Below, piece after piece: positions 44,413 to 53,898 of a stretch of DNA of 64,000 nucleotides; within the stretch, counting starts at the first letter, position 1; each line of letters starts with the position of its first letter. The notes under the pieces were generated by a model. The model had not been told where the DNA came from. It saw nothing but the letters and a program-made list of their open reading frames with translations, and made no database searches. The translations under genes were made by a program, and so were the position numbers. Source of the stretch: Changshengia sp963803165. GTDB lineage: Bacteria > Chloroflexota > Dormibacteria > Aeolococcales > Aeolococcaceae. The stretch covers positions 310,001 through 374,000 of the forward strand of contig CAWDLK010000001.1 in the NCBI GenBank assembly GCA_963803165.1, read 5' to 3'.

Positions 44413-45218
44413 TGCCGCGCGTGTCGGTCGTCGTGCCGGTCTACAACGAGGGTTCGCGGATCGTTGACTTCCTCAACCGCGTTCTCGAGGCGGTGACGCT
44501 CCCCTGCGAGCTGCTCGTCGTCTACGACGACCCGAGCGACACCACAGTGCCTCATCTGCGCGAGTACGCGAAGCGGGACGAGCGCTTGCGCCCGCTGCAC
44601 AACACGTACGGGCGAGGTCCCGCGGCGGCGCTTCGGTTCGGCGTTGACCACGCTGCGAGCGAGGTGGTGGTGGTGACGATGGCCGATGGCAGCGACGACC
44701 CCCACCAGGTCGACCAGCTCACCCGGCTGGTGGAGCGCGGGGTCGTGGTCGCCTGTGCCTCCCGCTACATGCGGGGTGGCCAGCAGGTGGGCGGACCGTG
44801 GACCAAGGGACTGATCGCACGGCTGGCGGGAATCTCGCTTCACCTCGTGGGCCGGGTGGGCACCCATGACCCGACCAACTCGTTCAAAGCGTACTCGCGC
44901 GACTTCATCCAGGAGGTCGGGATCGAATCGGACGCTGGCTTCACCCTCGGCATCGAGATGGTCGCCAAGGCCAAGCGGCGGGGGCTCCCGGTAGCCGAGA
45001 TCCCCACCATCTGGCTGGACCGTGCCGAGGGCACGTCCAACTTCAATGTCTCCAAATGGCTGGCCCGCTATCTCCACTGGTGGTTCTACGCAGCCAAGCC
45101 GACGCGACGCCGTCCCCGACCGCGAGACCGCAGTTCGGCGTCCCGAGGCTCGGGGGCCTCGGAGGAGCGGGTCGCGCTGACCGGGCCGGGACGCCGCCCT
45201 CCGCTCCCACCTGGCTGA
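44412..45218 (+). CDS. GT2 glycosyltransferase, polyprenyl-phosphate sugar synthase-like
   Basis: 268 residues. GT-A fold: VSVVVPVYNEGSRIVDFL at the N-terminus, VVYDDPSDTTV, the metal motif VTMADGSDDPHQ, and the dolichyl-phosphate-mannose-synthase-like pattern NTYGRGPAAALRFG and GTHDPTNSFKAYSRDF. EIPTIWLDRAEGTSNFN is also typical of enzymes that put a sugar on polyprenyl phosphate. A basic, Pro-rich 40-residue tail follows. Such an enzyme would feed the GT-C membrane proteins nearby (inference). It shares one base with the dehydrogenase stop. Confidence 0.85.
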   Translation: MPRVSVVVPVYNEGSRIVDFLNRVLEAVTLPCELLVVYDDPSDTTVPHLREYAKRDERLRPLHNTYGRGPAAALRFGVDHAASEVVVVTMADGSDDPHQVDQLTRLVERGVVVACASRYMRGGQQVGGPWTKGLIARLAGISLHLVGRVGTHDPTNSFKAYSRDFIQEVGIESDAGFTLGIEMVAKAKRRGLPVAEIPTIWLDRAEGTSNFNVSKWLARYLHWWFYAAKPTRRRPRPRDRSSASRGSGASEERVALTGPGRRPPLPPG

Positions 45219-45227
45219 GAGCCCGGG

Positions 45228-46547
45228 ATGGGTGACATCGCCGCCGGAACGGAGGCGGTGGGGATCACGTCGAGGGAGACTGGGGCTCGACCCGAGATGC
45301 GGCGGCCCCTGCTCTTCCTGGTAGTTGCGCTGGCCGCCGCCGGGATCGTCATCAGCCGGCGGCCGGATGCCTTCACGAACGCTCAGTTCTACGCTGAGGA
45401 TGGGACGAGGTGGTTCGCCGACGCCTACAACCTGGGCGCCTGGCCAGCGCTGGGGGTGTCCCTCAGCGGGTACTTCCAGACCCTCTCGCGTCTGGCTGCG
45501 ATCCTGGAGGCCCCGTTCGGCGTGGGCAACGCCCCCGTCGTGTACAACGTGATCGGGTTGCTCGTCCAGATAGCACCGGTGCTCTTCTTCTTGAGCGGCC
45601 GCTTCCGTGCTCTGGTGCCGTCCACATGGGTGCGCGTCGCCCTCTGCGCCGTCTACCTTCTGATGCCGACCACCGAGCTGAACGTGACCATCACCAACGC
45701 GCCGTTCCACCTGGCGGTCCTGGCCACCCTGGTCATCCTCGCCTCCGAGGCACGCGGATGGGCGTGGCGGACGTTCGACATTGCTGTCATCGGATTGACG
45801 GCGGTGACGGGGCCATTCGTCTACGTGCTGCTGCCCATCGCCGTCCTCTGGTGGCTGCTGCGGCGCCGTCGCGAGACGCTGCTTCTCGTCGTCCTGCTGA
45901 CGCTGGGCCTCGGCGCGCAGCTCTACGCGGAAACCCAGACGCCCCGGAGCTCATACCCCCTCGGGGCCAATCTGCGCGACCTCGTGCTTCTGCTCTGCGA
46001 CCGAGTGGTCCTCGCCGGCCTCTTCGCCGAGGAGGGGCACACCCACGTCTACGTGACCGGGCTCCCTGACGCCACCGTCTGGGCTGGGATCATCCTCCTG
46101 TTCGCGTCGCCCATCGTCGCCTTCGCCGCCCTGAAGGCTCCGTGGGAGTTGCGGATCTTCGACCTGACGGCACTCCTGTTCCTCGCCGCTGGGCTTGCGA
46201 TCCCTGCGGTGTCGGCCGCCGGCAACCAGTGGCAGATCATGACCGTGGGGCGGGCCGGGGAGCGGTACTTCTTCGCAGCCCAGGTGGCCTGGATGGTCAC
46301 CGTCATCTGGGCCGCGTCCCGACTGCGGCTTCCCCGGCTTCGGGAGGGCGCCTGGGCTGTGATAGCCGTGGCCTTCGCCTCCGGCCTCGTGGCCGGATGG
46401 TCGTACCCGGCGTTCATCGACGACCACTGGTCCCAGGAGGCGCGCGAGATCGAGACCGCGCCGGCGGGCACGCGTCTCACCCTTCCCGAGCCACCTGGGG
46501 GCCCCTGGACGTTCCAGGTGACCGTGAGGTCAGGGGGGGCGTCATGA
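45228..46547 (+). CDS. Polytopic membrane protein, GT-C-like
   Basis: 439 residues with about ten helices. After helix 1 the first outside loop reads NAQFYAEDGTRWFADAYNLG, whose acidic EDG lies where GT-C enzymes bind metal and lipid-phosphate sugar. LMPTTELNVTITNAPFHLA follows. There is little soluble domain at the C-terminus. It starts 10 bp after the GT2 gene on the same strand; a polyprenyl-sugar synthase followed by a GT-C protein is a common functional pairing. The ATG at 45228 is adopted; a later ATG at 45297 is possible. Confidence 0.65.
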   Translation: MGDIAAGTEAVGITSRETGARPEMRRPLLFLVVALAAAGIVISRRPDAFTNAQFYAEDGTRWFADAYNLGAWPALGVSLSGYFQTLSRLAAILEAPFGVGNAPVVYNVIGLLVQIAPVLFFLSGRFRALVPSTWVRVALCAVYLLMPTTELNVTITNAPFHLAVLATLVILASEARGWAWRTFDIAVIGLTAVTGPFVYVLLPIAVLWWLLRRRRETLLLVVLLTLGLGAQLYAETQTPRSSYPLGANLRDLVLLLCDRVVLAGLFAEEGHTHVYVTGLPDATVWAGIILLFASPIVAFAALKAPWELRIFDLTALLFLAAGLAIPAVSAAGNQWQIMTVGRAGERYFFAAQVAWMVTVIWAASRLRLPRLREGAWAVIAVAFASGLVAGWSYPAFIDDHWSQEAREIETAPAGTRLTLPEPPGGPWTFQVTVRSGGAS

Positions 46548-46633
46548 GCTGCCGCCGGCATTGAGACGGGCGAGCCGGAGTTACGGGGCGGCCCCGTGCG
46601 CGCTTTGACGCTTCTGCTATCGTCGGCGGTCTG

Positions 46634-47374
46634 ATGGGACCCGGGGGTCATTTCACCGTCGTCACCCTCCCCGCCTACAAAGCGGAGGACACCCTGGAGC
46701 GGACGATCGGCGCTCTCCCGGCGGGCAGCGCCGACCATCTCCTGCTGGTGGACGACGCGTCTCCGGACGGGACGGTCGATCTTGCCCGCCGGCTGGGCAT
46801 CGACGTCCGGGTCCACGACCGCAACCGGGGCTACGGTGGCAACCAGAAGACCTGCTATCGCGAGGCGCTGGAACTAGGGGCCACCGTCATCGTCCTGCTC
46901 CATCCGGACTATCAATACGACCCAACCGCGGTGCCGGCGCTCGTCGCCCCCATTGTCGCTGGAGTCGCCGACTTCACATTTGGCTCCCGGTTTGCGTGCA
47001 CGGGTGATCCACGGGCCGGGGGCATGCCGGTCTACCGGTACTGGGGCAACCGCTTCAGCACTGTCGTGGAGAATCTGCTGTTGCGCACCCACTTCACCGA
47101 GATGCACTCGGGGATGAAGGCGTACAGCCGCCGCTTCCTGGAGTCGATTCCCTTTGAGGGATACTCGGATGACTTCGTCTTCGACACGGAGATCCTGGTG
47201 GCCGCGGTGGTGGGTGGCTTCCGGATCCAGGAGGTGGCCATTCCCACCCGCTACACGCGGGAGTCGTCCTCCATCAACGTGCGCCGGTCCCTGGAGTACA
47301 TCGGGCGGAGCATCAAGGTCTGCTGGCGGGCTTCGGGGGGTCGCCGCGGGGTCGGACACACCCGGCGCCGCTAA
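46634..47374 (+). CDS. GT2 family glycosyltransferase
   Basis: 246 residues, compact GT-A fold: FTVVTLPAYKAEDTLERTI, LLLVDDASPDGTVDLA, the motif RNRGYGGNQKTCYREAL, and the metal region VLLHPDYQYDP. The later HSGMKAYSRRFLESIPFEGYSDDFVFDTEIL block matches GT2 enzymes of the dolichyl-phosphate-mannose/WcaA type. It has no membrane segment. A TATCGT box lies ten bases before the ATG, so it has its own promoter with little or no leader. Convergent with the methyltransferase gene, 96 bp apart. Confidence 0.85.
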   Translation: MGPGGHFTVVTLPAYKAEDTLERTIGALPAGSADHLLLVDDASPDGTVDLARRLGIDVRVHDRNRGYGGNQKTCYREALELGATVIVLLHPDYQYDPTAVPALVAPIVAGVADFTFGSRFACTGDPRAGGMPVYRYWGNRFSTVVENLLLRTHFTEMHSGMKAYSRRFLESIPFEGYSDDFVFDTEILVAAVVGGFRIQEVAIPTRYTRESSSINVRRSLEYIGRSIKVCWRASGGRRGVGHTRRR

Positions 47375-47470
47375 CCTGGAAGTAGACCGCACTGGAGTCC
47401 GCCAAGGCTTGTACGTGAAGTGGATCGTCGCACCATCTGACGCCGCCCTTCACCGTTGGCGAAGGCCTGG

Positions 47471-48385
47471 CTAACGCCGGAGTGTGGCTCTGAGACCCCC
47501 GATCTCTGCCTCTAAGGCGCTGAGGAGTTCGCGAAGCTGCGTCCGGCGCTCCATGCTGGCGTGCCGCAGCGCCGCCAGCTCCTCGAGATCCGCAGCTAAG
47601 CGCGGAGCCCCATCGCCCTGCGTCCTGCGGAGCTGCTGCCAGGTGTCCAGATACACTGCCTGGGCCACTGCGGCGGGGAGCACGGGCGGCTCCTCGAGCA
47701 CCGCCGATCCGAGGGGAGCTGCGCCCAAGACGAACTGGTAGGTGAGTGCCTCAACATCCCCCTCCAGAAGGCGGACCAACTCAGGATCGGCATCAGTGAC
47801 GTCGATCTCCGTGGTCCCGGCGGGGGCAAAGACACGCGCCATGTCGAACATCCCCCAACCAGCCTGACCAAGCAGCTCGTCCACGCCCGCGCGATCGAAG
47901 AAACGAACGTGCGTCCTGTCGAGCAAGCCCACGTCGGTGTAGGTGAAGCGGCCGGCGAGCAGCGCCAGGCGAACTGACGCGTGTGTGACGTTGGGCAGCG
48001 AGATGACCCCCCACCCGCCCACGGCCAGGAGACCTCCAGCCCGGCGGAGGACCTCAGCTGGTTCAGCGAGGTGCTCCAGGATATCCAGCATGAGGATGAC
48101 ATCGAAGGTGAGCCCTTGGAACCGTGAGGCCAGATCCATGTGGTTGAGGTCTCCGATGACGACCTCTTCGCACGCAGACCTCGCAGCCTCTGCGGCCATC
48201 GGGTCGATCTCCACACCCCAGACTGTGCATCCCATGCGGCGCAACACGGCGGCCACCGATCCGTCCGCAACACCTAGATCCAAGACACGGCTTCGGGCAG
48301 GAACCCGCCCTATTGCGAGGACATGGGAGTCGTTGACGTTGCGCAGGGCAAGGTCTGCTGTGTAGCGCGACGGAGGGGCGCTCAT
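47471..48385 (-). CDS. Class I SAM-dependent methyltransferase with C-terminal coiled coil
   Basis: 304 residues from the ATG at 48385, which overlaps the previous stop (ATGA). Motif I is VLDLGVADGSVAAVL, followed by the acidic end of strand 2 (GVEIDP), motif IV FDVILMLDILEHLAEP and ISLPNVTHASVRLALLAGRF, a pattern found in methyltransferases of glycan clusters (UbiG/Methyltransf_23 type). The last 60 residues form a helical heptad-like segment (LEELAALRHASMERRTQLRELLSALEAEI), suggesting oligomer formation or docking to a neighbour. It probably methylates a sugar of the glycan. Confidence 0.85.
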   Translation of the reverse strand: MSAPPSRYTADLALRNVNDSHVLAIGRVPARSRVLDLGVADGSVAAVLRRMGCTVWGVEIDPMAAEAARSACEEVVIGDLNHMDLASRFQGLTFDVILMLDILEHLAEPAEVLRRAGGLLAVGGWGVISLPNVTHASVRLALLAGRFTYTDVGLLDRTHVRFFDRAGVDELLGQAGWGMFDMARVFAPAGTTEIDVTDADPELVRLLEGDVEALTYQFVLGAAPLGSAVLEEPPVLPAAVAQAVYLDTWQQLRRTQGDGAPRLAADLEELAALRHASMERRTQLRELLSALEAEIGGLRATLRR

Positions 48386-48720
48386 GGACGCCGGACCACA
48401 CGCCGAACCGCGTAGAAGGCCGCGCGGACCGGGCTGGACCAACGGAATATCTTGCTGTGGCGCAGCCAGTGCAACTCGGCCTGCAGGGCGGCGACCTGTG
48501 CCCGCAAGACCCTGTTCTCCGACGCCACATCCCCAGTCGGCGGGGGTTGCTCGGCCGGCGTCCCGCCCCCGCCACCCTCCAACTGCAGCAGCCGACGCGT
48601 GAGGATTGCCAACGTCTGCTCTCTTTGGGTCAAGCGGCTCCGTACAGCCCGGAGCTCGGTTTCCATGGCCAGCCGCGAATGGGCGACGTCGATGTCCATC
48701 TTCTCCCTCATCTGGAGCAT
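48382..48720 (-). CDS. Coiled-coil protein, 112 residues
   Basis: From the ATG at 48720 (MLQMREKMDIDVAHSR), 4 bp after the glycosyltransferase stop. Residues 1-45 and 60-90 are strongly helical with heptad character (METELRAVRSRLTQREQTLAILTRRLLQLE; ENRVLRAQVAALQAEL), separated by a Gly/Pro linker. The basic end HSKIFRWSSPVRAAFYAVRRVVRRP resembles the C-terminal tails of glycan-cluster GT and methyltransferase proteins. It may bridge the flanking glycosyltransferase and methyltransferase, or be a detached tail of one of them. No enzymatic domain. Confidence 0.6.
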   Translation of the reverse strand: MLQMREKMDIDVAHSRLAMETELRAVRSRLTQREQTLAILTRRLLQLEGGGGGTPAEQPPPTGDVASENRVLRAQVAALQAELHWLRHSKIFRWSSPVRAAFYAVRRVVRRP

Positions 48721-48724
48721 CCTA

Positions 48725-50591
48725 TCAAGCTCCGATGGTGGCCATCCACGGCAGGGTCGGGTAGCGATTGCGGAGTTCGCGCTGAAGCCTGGCGAGGTCG
48801 AGATTGGTGGTATGGATCGCGTTCGAGGCGTGGAATCTGTACCAGCCCACGATCTCGGGAAGGAACTCGGCGCGGTACCCTTTCGAGGCGAGCCGGCACC
48901 AGAGCTCATAGTCCTCCCAACCCCAGAAGGACCTGAAGCCCCCCACCCCTTGAAGGACGGTGCGTCGAAGCATGGTCATCGCATCGATGTAATTGCCGAC
49001 GCAAAGCCGCTCCACGCTCCACGGCAGCTGGCTCAGTAGACCGTTGTGATCGGACCTGACGATGATCCCATAGGAGAACGCGGCATCGGGTGCTCGCGTG
49101 AGAGCCACCGCTAGTTTCCTCAGAGTGGTGGGATAGATCATATTGTCAAAGTCGAGGATAAAGACGAATTCTCCCCGGGCGTCAGTGAGCGCCATGTTGC
49201 GGGCCAGGCTCTGACCGACGTTGGCGGCTCGGGCCATGAGCTTGATCGGAAACCAATCATAGGCGTGCATGAGGGCCCGCACGACTCCCACCGAGTTCGT
49301 CATCGGAGCGATCGTCGACGACGATCAGCTCCAGGTCGACGCCTACGGATGCGACCACTGATGCGATGGTCCGCGGTATGTAGTTACGGTAGTTGTATGA
49401 GGTGAGGATGACGGAGATGAGAGGTGTCCGCCCGTCCCACGCATGGGTGACGTGGATGTCCGCATGGTCGGGATTGCCGTAGCGCAGCGAGGCCTTCAGC
49501 CCGTCGATGTGCTGGATCAGAGACGTCTCACCGTCCAGGAGCTCCTTCACTTGCACGCGCGTCCGCGTCCAGGCCGCATCCAGTCTGGACGCGGCGCGCT
49601 CGGGACCGGAGGGGCTGCGCGAGACCGTGGAACGAGGTGGGTGGGACGGAACTCGGGGCCGACGACCGCGAGTTGCGAGGGCGAGCCCCTCAAGGCCAGC
49701 GCAGATGGGCTCCAACAGCGAGACTAGGCGGAGCTCTGAACGGAGGAAGTCGTAGGCTGCTGTGACGATCTCCGAGCGGAGCACCTCGTCTGCCATGACA
49801 CTGACAGCGTAGGCATTGAGGACCTCGGACGGGACGGCGACGAGGTGCTTTCCGGGGAGCAGAGGACCGTAATCGGTGCTGGTCTCGGTGAGGACGAGAC
49901 AGCCGTTGGCCATGGCCGCTATCACGGGCCCCCATTCAAGATCAGGCCGGCCCTCCCGGTGGATGTTCAGCAGAACCCGGCTCGAAGCCAGCAGCTCCCG
50001 ATTCCCCGTCGATGCGTCACTGCCGTCCTCTCCTGGGTGCCTCTTCTGGGAGGTCTCGAAGAGGCGGATGGCTGCGTTGCAATCCCAGAGCACCGGCTCG
50101 TGGGAGAGGATGCGGTCCCTGCGGGGCGAGTGCGAACCGAGGACTAGCATGTCGGTGGGGCGGGCTCGAGCGGGATCGCCGCCCCACTTGTCCCAGGCGG
50201 AGTGATATCCGAGCTGGAGATGCGTGGCGTCGAGCCCGCGCCGGCGTAGCTCATCGACCGCGGGCCGGCTGATGTGCACCGAGGCTCTGGCGACGCTCAC
50301 GTACGGCAAGCCGAGCTCGAACGCACCGGTTCCTGCCTGCTCGACACCCACAACCACGCTAGCCTCAGCGGCGCGGAGCAGATCCGCCTCCTTGACGCCA
50401 TCCTGAAGAGGAAAGAACTCATGGGGGCCAACGACAAGATTGACGTGCTCGGTGCCTTCCTCGGGAAGCCCGGACGCCGGGAATACGGTCGCGTAGCCAA
50501 GGTCGCAGAGGGCCGCGGCTAGCAGCGCGGCCATATCGGTGGTGGCGACGTCCCCGTGGTTGTTGACGTAAACGCGGTAGGTCAGTTTCAT
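48725..50591 (-). CDS. Two-domain glycosyltransferase (GT-B-like + GT2), interrupted by a single-base frameshift
   Basis: About 622 residues when repaired. From the ATG at 50591, the first 300 residues form a GT-B-like domain (VGPHEFFPLQDG, LQLGYHSAWDKWG, LLNIHREGRPDLEWGPVIAAMANGCLVLTE) of the CgeB/group 1 type. A GT2 domain then starts (PLISVILTSYNYRNYIPRTI, LELIVVDDRSDD), and the frame breaks at 49292-49299. It continues as NSVGVVRALMHAYDW, NVGQSLARNMAL, the metal motif FILDFDNMIYP, and WGWEDYELWCRLASKG, ending at 48725. The join is exact, so this is one gene. First gene of a leftward three-gene operon; TATAGT at 50605-50610 is a candidate -10. Confidence 0.82.
49292..49299. other. Frameshift site in the two-domain glycosyltransferase, in the 8-mer CGAGTTCG
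   Basis: On the coding strand GATGACGAACTCGGTG gives DDRSDD then a wrong frame. Removing the G (or the C) before AACTCG restores DDRSDDNSVGVV. This is the fourth frameshift at the same 8-mer. Confidence 0.75.
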
Positions 50592-50787
50592 ATACGGTCT
50601 CCGAACTATAGCCCAGGCTCAGATCGACCCAGGAGGGGCGTCGGCCATCGCGCCTGCGAGCTCATCCGCAGTGGACAAGGGGGATGCCTGTCGGCGGCTG
50701 GCATACTACCAACTCGATGGTGCGGTGTACTCCCCGTCTTCTTGTGGTCCCGCGTGACACGATGCTGCCGTTCGACCTTCACCCAGG

Positions 50788-53688
50788 GTGGTGCCAGCCG
50801 CATTGAAGCTGATCACAGAGACGATCAACCCGGCGCCGGCTGGTGGCAACGCGCCACGCTTGGGGTGGCGTTTGTCTCGCTCGACTGCCATCGAGGGAGT
50901 CGCCGGGCTGATCAGTGGGCTCGTTGCGGCGGCTGTCATTCTCGTGCTAGCCAGGCGCATCCCGGTGACCAACTCCGTGCACAGCGACATCGTTGGCTAC
51001 CCGCTCCTCGCTGACTACAACGCCGATCGTTACGCAGACATGTGGTATCTCGGGATGATCGGCTGGCCCTTGCTCACTATGGCCCTCTTCCTGGGGTCGC
51101 GACGCGTTCTGCAAGCCGCGGGGCTGGTCAGCCGGGCGCGGCTTGCGTTTCACATCAGTCGCGTCGAGGCCGCGCTGCCCCCGGCGGCCGAGCCCGAGGA
51201 CCGGGGAATCGAGCAAGTCGCCGGTGCGGCCAGGGTGGTATCCGTCGGACTCGTGTGGGGATTCGTTGGCGCCATCGTGCGCGACAACGTGGGGTTCGGG
51301 TTCTGGCGCGATCTTGTCATCGTCGCATTCGTGTATGTCCTGGGCGTAGTCGCCGCCGCCGGGATCGCCGCTTCACTCCGGAGCCAGTCGCCATACCGCG
51401 CCGCTCGGGCCCGCATCCTGAGCACACTCAATGCTCTGGGCGGTGCGGTGACTGTCGTCGGCCTCATCGTCGTCTCCCAGGTGACCGAGCTGGTTACGGT
51501 CTCCGACCACGTCTCCCACTCCATGCACTGGCTGCCTCTCGTAGTCGGGGTGCCTTTGGCGGCGCTGGTCGCCGGCCTCGCGGGGATCGGGTTGTGGCGG
51601 GCTCGGAACTCGGGGGTCAACCAGGTGCGCGTGGTGGAGCGACGGACCCTCTTCCTGGTGGCCGTGCCTGTCGTGATCTTCCTGTCAACCGCGGTGCTGG
51701 TCGGCGGACAGGGGCCGATGGGCGTCTTCGAACAGGGCCAGCAGATCGTCACGCTTCGACTACTGCACCTCGGCGAGGTTCCCTGGCGGGACTTCCTCCC
51801 GTACCACGGACTGATGGTGGACACACTGTTCAACGCACTGGGCTACAAGCTCCTCAGCGCCTCAGCCTGGGGGGCGATTGCCGGTGCGGCTCTCGTGATC
51901 GTTCCGCTAACCTGGCTGACGCTCTACCTATTCGCCTACAGAGTGGTAGGTGGCAGCTGGGCTGCAACGCTCACCGTGCTCTTCCTCATCTTCAATTCCA
52001 CCATCATGACCGCCGGTGGCACCCGCATTCTGATGTGGCCGCTCCTGCTGCTTCTCCTGGGGCTTACCTTCGATCGGAGGTCGCGGGCGGCGGCATTCTC
52101 CACTGGCATTGGGCTCGCCCTCTCCTCGCTACTGGTGCCCGAGGCCACCTACGCTGTGCCTGCAGCCGCCGTGGCTCTCCTTGCCTACGACGCGTACCAC
52201 GCCCGTTGGCGTGACCTCTCATCGTTGGCGGGCGACTTCCGGCTCTCGCTTTGGGCCCTCGCCGGAGGCATCGCATCCGTTGCGGCCCTCTTGGTACTCC
52301 TGGCCAGCGTACACGCCGTCGGCGGGTTCGTTGACTACTACCTGACCCAGGTACCCGGTCATGATCTTGAAGGGTCCATTCCAATCTCCTGGGGTGCGCC
52401 GTTCTACTGGGACGCGATGACGCAGCAGTTCGTCTTCTGGGTGGTCGCACCTGGGGCGGCGCTCATCCTTGGCCTCGGCATCGTGCTGGGTCGAGTGCGC
52501 CTCGGGCGGGCGCTGCGCACCACGGACTTCCTGCTGATCGCCAGCGGCGTGTTTGTGCTCCTCTACTACGGCACCGAGTTCTTGGGCCGCGCGGATGAAG
52601 GTCATGCGGGACTCGCATATGCGGCGGCAATTCCCTTGGTGCTGTTGGTCGGATGGGAGGTGCTGCGGTGGGCAAACGGACTGGTGCGCTCGCTCCTAAG
52701 AGGAAGTCAGGCGGGTCGGCTGCGGTGGCCACTTCTATATGTGGTTGCTGTGATCGCCGCCATCACCACCACGACGTCGCTCCCTAGTGTCGTGGCCGCC
52801 GCCCCGGCTGACTTCCGAGCCACGGCCCAGGCTGAACCGTGGCTTCCGAGCCTCGGCTACATGGACTACACGGACGAGGGGTTCTACAGTGACCTCGGTA
52901 CGTTCCTTGGGACGTATCTAAAGCCCGGGCAGGAAATCTATGACTTCAGCAACCAGCCGGGGGTGTACTTCTACATCCTTGACTACCGGCCGGCCGCCCG
53001 CCACTTCTACGCTGCCATGGACGAGAGCCAGTCGACCCAGAACGAGACGATCGCGGACTTGAAGGCGAATCGCCCGGAGTTCGTCATCATGTATGGGACC
53101 GCCCCGGGCGCGCTACCCGCCTGGGACGGCGTGACCAACGCGGTTCGGGAGTATGACATCTCCCAATACCTGCTCGAAAACTACCGGCCCTTTGCCGAGC
53201 TCGACGGTCAGGTCATCTACGTGGCGGATGGCTCCACCGTCACGATTCCAGCCTCCTTCTGGTCTGAGTTCGGCTCGAGGCTGACCGTGTTGGGCCTGCC
53301 CTTCGCGTACCCGACATGCGCGTGGGGCTACGTGCCGGAGTTCTTGAGCGTCGAGCCAACCGGCAGCGGGGGAGCCGTCGTGGTGGGGGGCGCCAGTGCA
53401 CCCTCCGCGACCTGGAGCCTGAGTGAGCCTACCGGTCAGACGTGGTCGCAGTACCACTGGATCCAACTGACCATTGCGGCGGGGTCACCGGCGTCGTCGT
53501 TCTCCATCTTCGATGAGGACGTGCCGGGCGGTACGCACGATGTGACGTTTGAGACACTGGCCGGCGGGCAGGTTGCGTACGGTTTCCCGATCAACGCCTG
53601 CACACAGTGGCACGGCTACAGCCTCTCCACTCTCGAGCTCACCAGCTCACAGCCGGTGACCGTCACGCAAGTCGAGCTCCTGCCGTGA
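50788..53688 (+). CDS. Large polytopic membrane protein, GT39-like, with C-terminal soluble domain
   Basis: 966 residues from the GTG at 50788; the exact start is uncertain because no Shine-Dalgarno or TANNNT box is well placed. The N-terminal half has four helices and a loop VHSDIVGYPLLADYNADRYADMW. A second block of helices starts near residue 285, with the loop GEVPWRDFLPYHGLMVDTLFNALGYKLL, a pattern seen in GT39/YfhO-like enzymes. The last 250 residues are soluble and contain YSDLGTFLGTYLKPGQEIYDFSNQPG (about 700) and a beta-rich end. Probably a membrane glycosyltransferase exposed at the surface. Single gene, divergent from the glycosyltransferase at 50591. Confidence 0.65.
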   Translation: MVPAALKLITETINPAPAGGNAPRLGWRLSRSTAIEGVAGLISGLVAAAVILVLARRIPVTNSVHSDIVGYPLLADYNADRYADMWYLGMIGWPLLTMALFLGSRRVLQAAGLVSRARLAFHISRVEAALPPAAEPEDRGIEQVAGAARVVSVGLVWGFVGAIVRDNVGFGFWRDLVIVAFVYVLGVVAAAGIAASLRSQSPYRAARARILSTLNALGGAVTVVGLIVVSQVTELVTVSDHVSHSMHWLPLVVGVPLAALVAGLAGIGLWRARNSGVNQVRVVERRTLFLVAVPVVIFLSTAVLVGGQGPMGVFEQGQQIVTLRLLHLGEVPWRDFLPYHGLMVDTLFNALGYKLLSASAWGAIAGAALVIVPLTWLTLYLFAYRVVGGSWAATLTVLFLIFNSTIMTAGGTRILMWPLLLLLLGLTFDRRSRAAAFSTGIGLALSSLLVPEATYAVPAAAVALLAYDAYHARWRDLSSLAGDFRLSLWALAGGIASVAALLVLLASVHAVGGFVDYYLTQVPGHDLEGSIPISWGAPFYWDAMTQQFVFWVVAPGAALILGLGIVLGRVRLGRALRTTDFLLIASGVFVLLYYGTEFLGRADEGHAGLAYAAAIPLVLLVGWEVLRWANGLVRSLLRGSQAGRLRWPLLYVVAVIAAITTTTSLPSVVAAAPADFRATAQAEPWLPSLGYMDYTDEGFYSDLGTFLGTYLKPGQEIYDFSNQPGVYFYILDYRPAARHFYAAMDESQSTQNETIADLKANRPEFVIMYGTAPGALPAWDGVTNAVREYDISQYLLENYRPFAELDGQVIYVADGSTVTIPASFWSEFGSRLTVLGLPFAYPTCAWGYVPEFLSVEPTGSGGAVVVGGASAPSATWSLSEPTGQTWSQYHWIQLTIAAGSPASSFSIFDEDVPGGTHDVTFETLAGGQVAYGFPINACTQWHGYSLSTLELTSSQPVTVTQVELLP

Positions 53689-53739
53689 TCGGGGCGGCGA
53701 TCGAGAGGGAAGCGCGTCTCGGCGACGAGTGCCGAGCCA

Positions 53740-53826
53740 TCACGGTCCTTGCTCGCACTGGGATCGATCCACAACACCGTTCCGGAGCATCGCTCCGGCG
53801 TCACTCTCGAACCGGTCCGATCCGCC
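53740..53826 (-). pseudogene. Severed 3' end of the GT2-FkbM gene, left of the IS element
   Basis: Joining the minus-strand sequence across the IS with one copy of the target site restores the frame: the codons after PPV would read GGSDRFESDAGAMLRNG and on to a TGA at 53742-53740. The uninterrupted protein would then be 16 residues longer than the present one. This is an inference from reading frame and the duplicated target site. Confidence 0.6.
53823..53826. repeat. Target-site duplication, left (CGCC)
   Basis: CGCC directly precedes the left IS end and is repeated at 55118-55121 directly after the right end. Four-base duplications are usual for IS3-family (IS407-type) elements. Confidence 0.8.
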
Positions 53827-53869
53827 TGACCTGACCCCCTGAAACTGGTCCACGTGATATGAGGGTTCC
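53827..53869. repeat. IS3 left terminal inverted repeat
   Basis: 43 bases, beginning TGACCTGACCCCC and ending ATGAGGGTTCC. It pairs with 55076-55117 with several mismatches in the middle. Confidence 0.85.
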
Positions 53870-53898
53870 ACCAGGGCCATCGAGGCCAGGAGGGACCG

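Noticed and set aside
47449..47467. Possible terminator hairpin between convergent genes (CCTTC...GAAGG)
   Set aside because: Short stem with an internal mismatch and no T-run; too weak to call.
12950..49299. Programmed +1 translational frameshifting at the four breaks
   Set aside because: The 8-mer is read in different coding orientations (one plus-strand gene, three minus-strand genes), so a shared ribosomal signal is unlikely.
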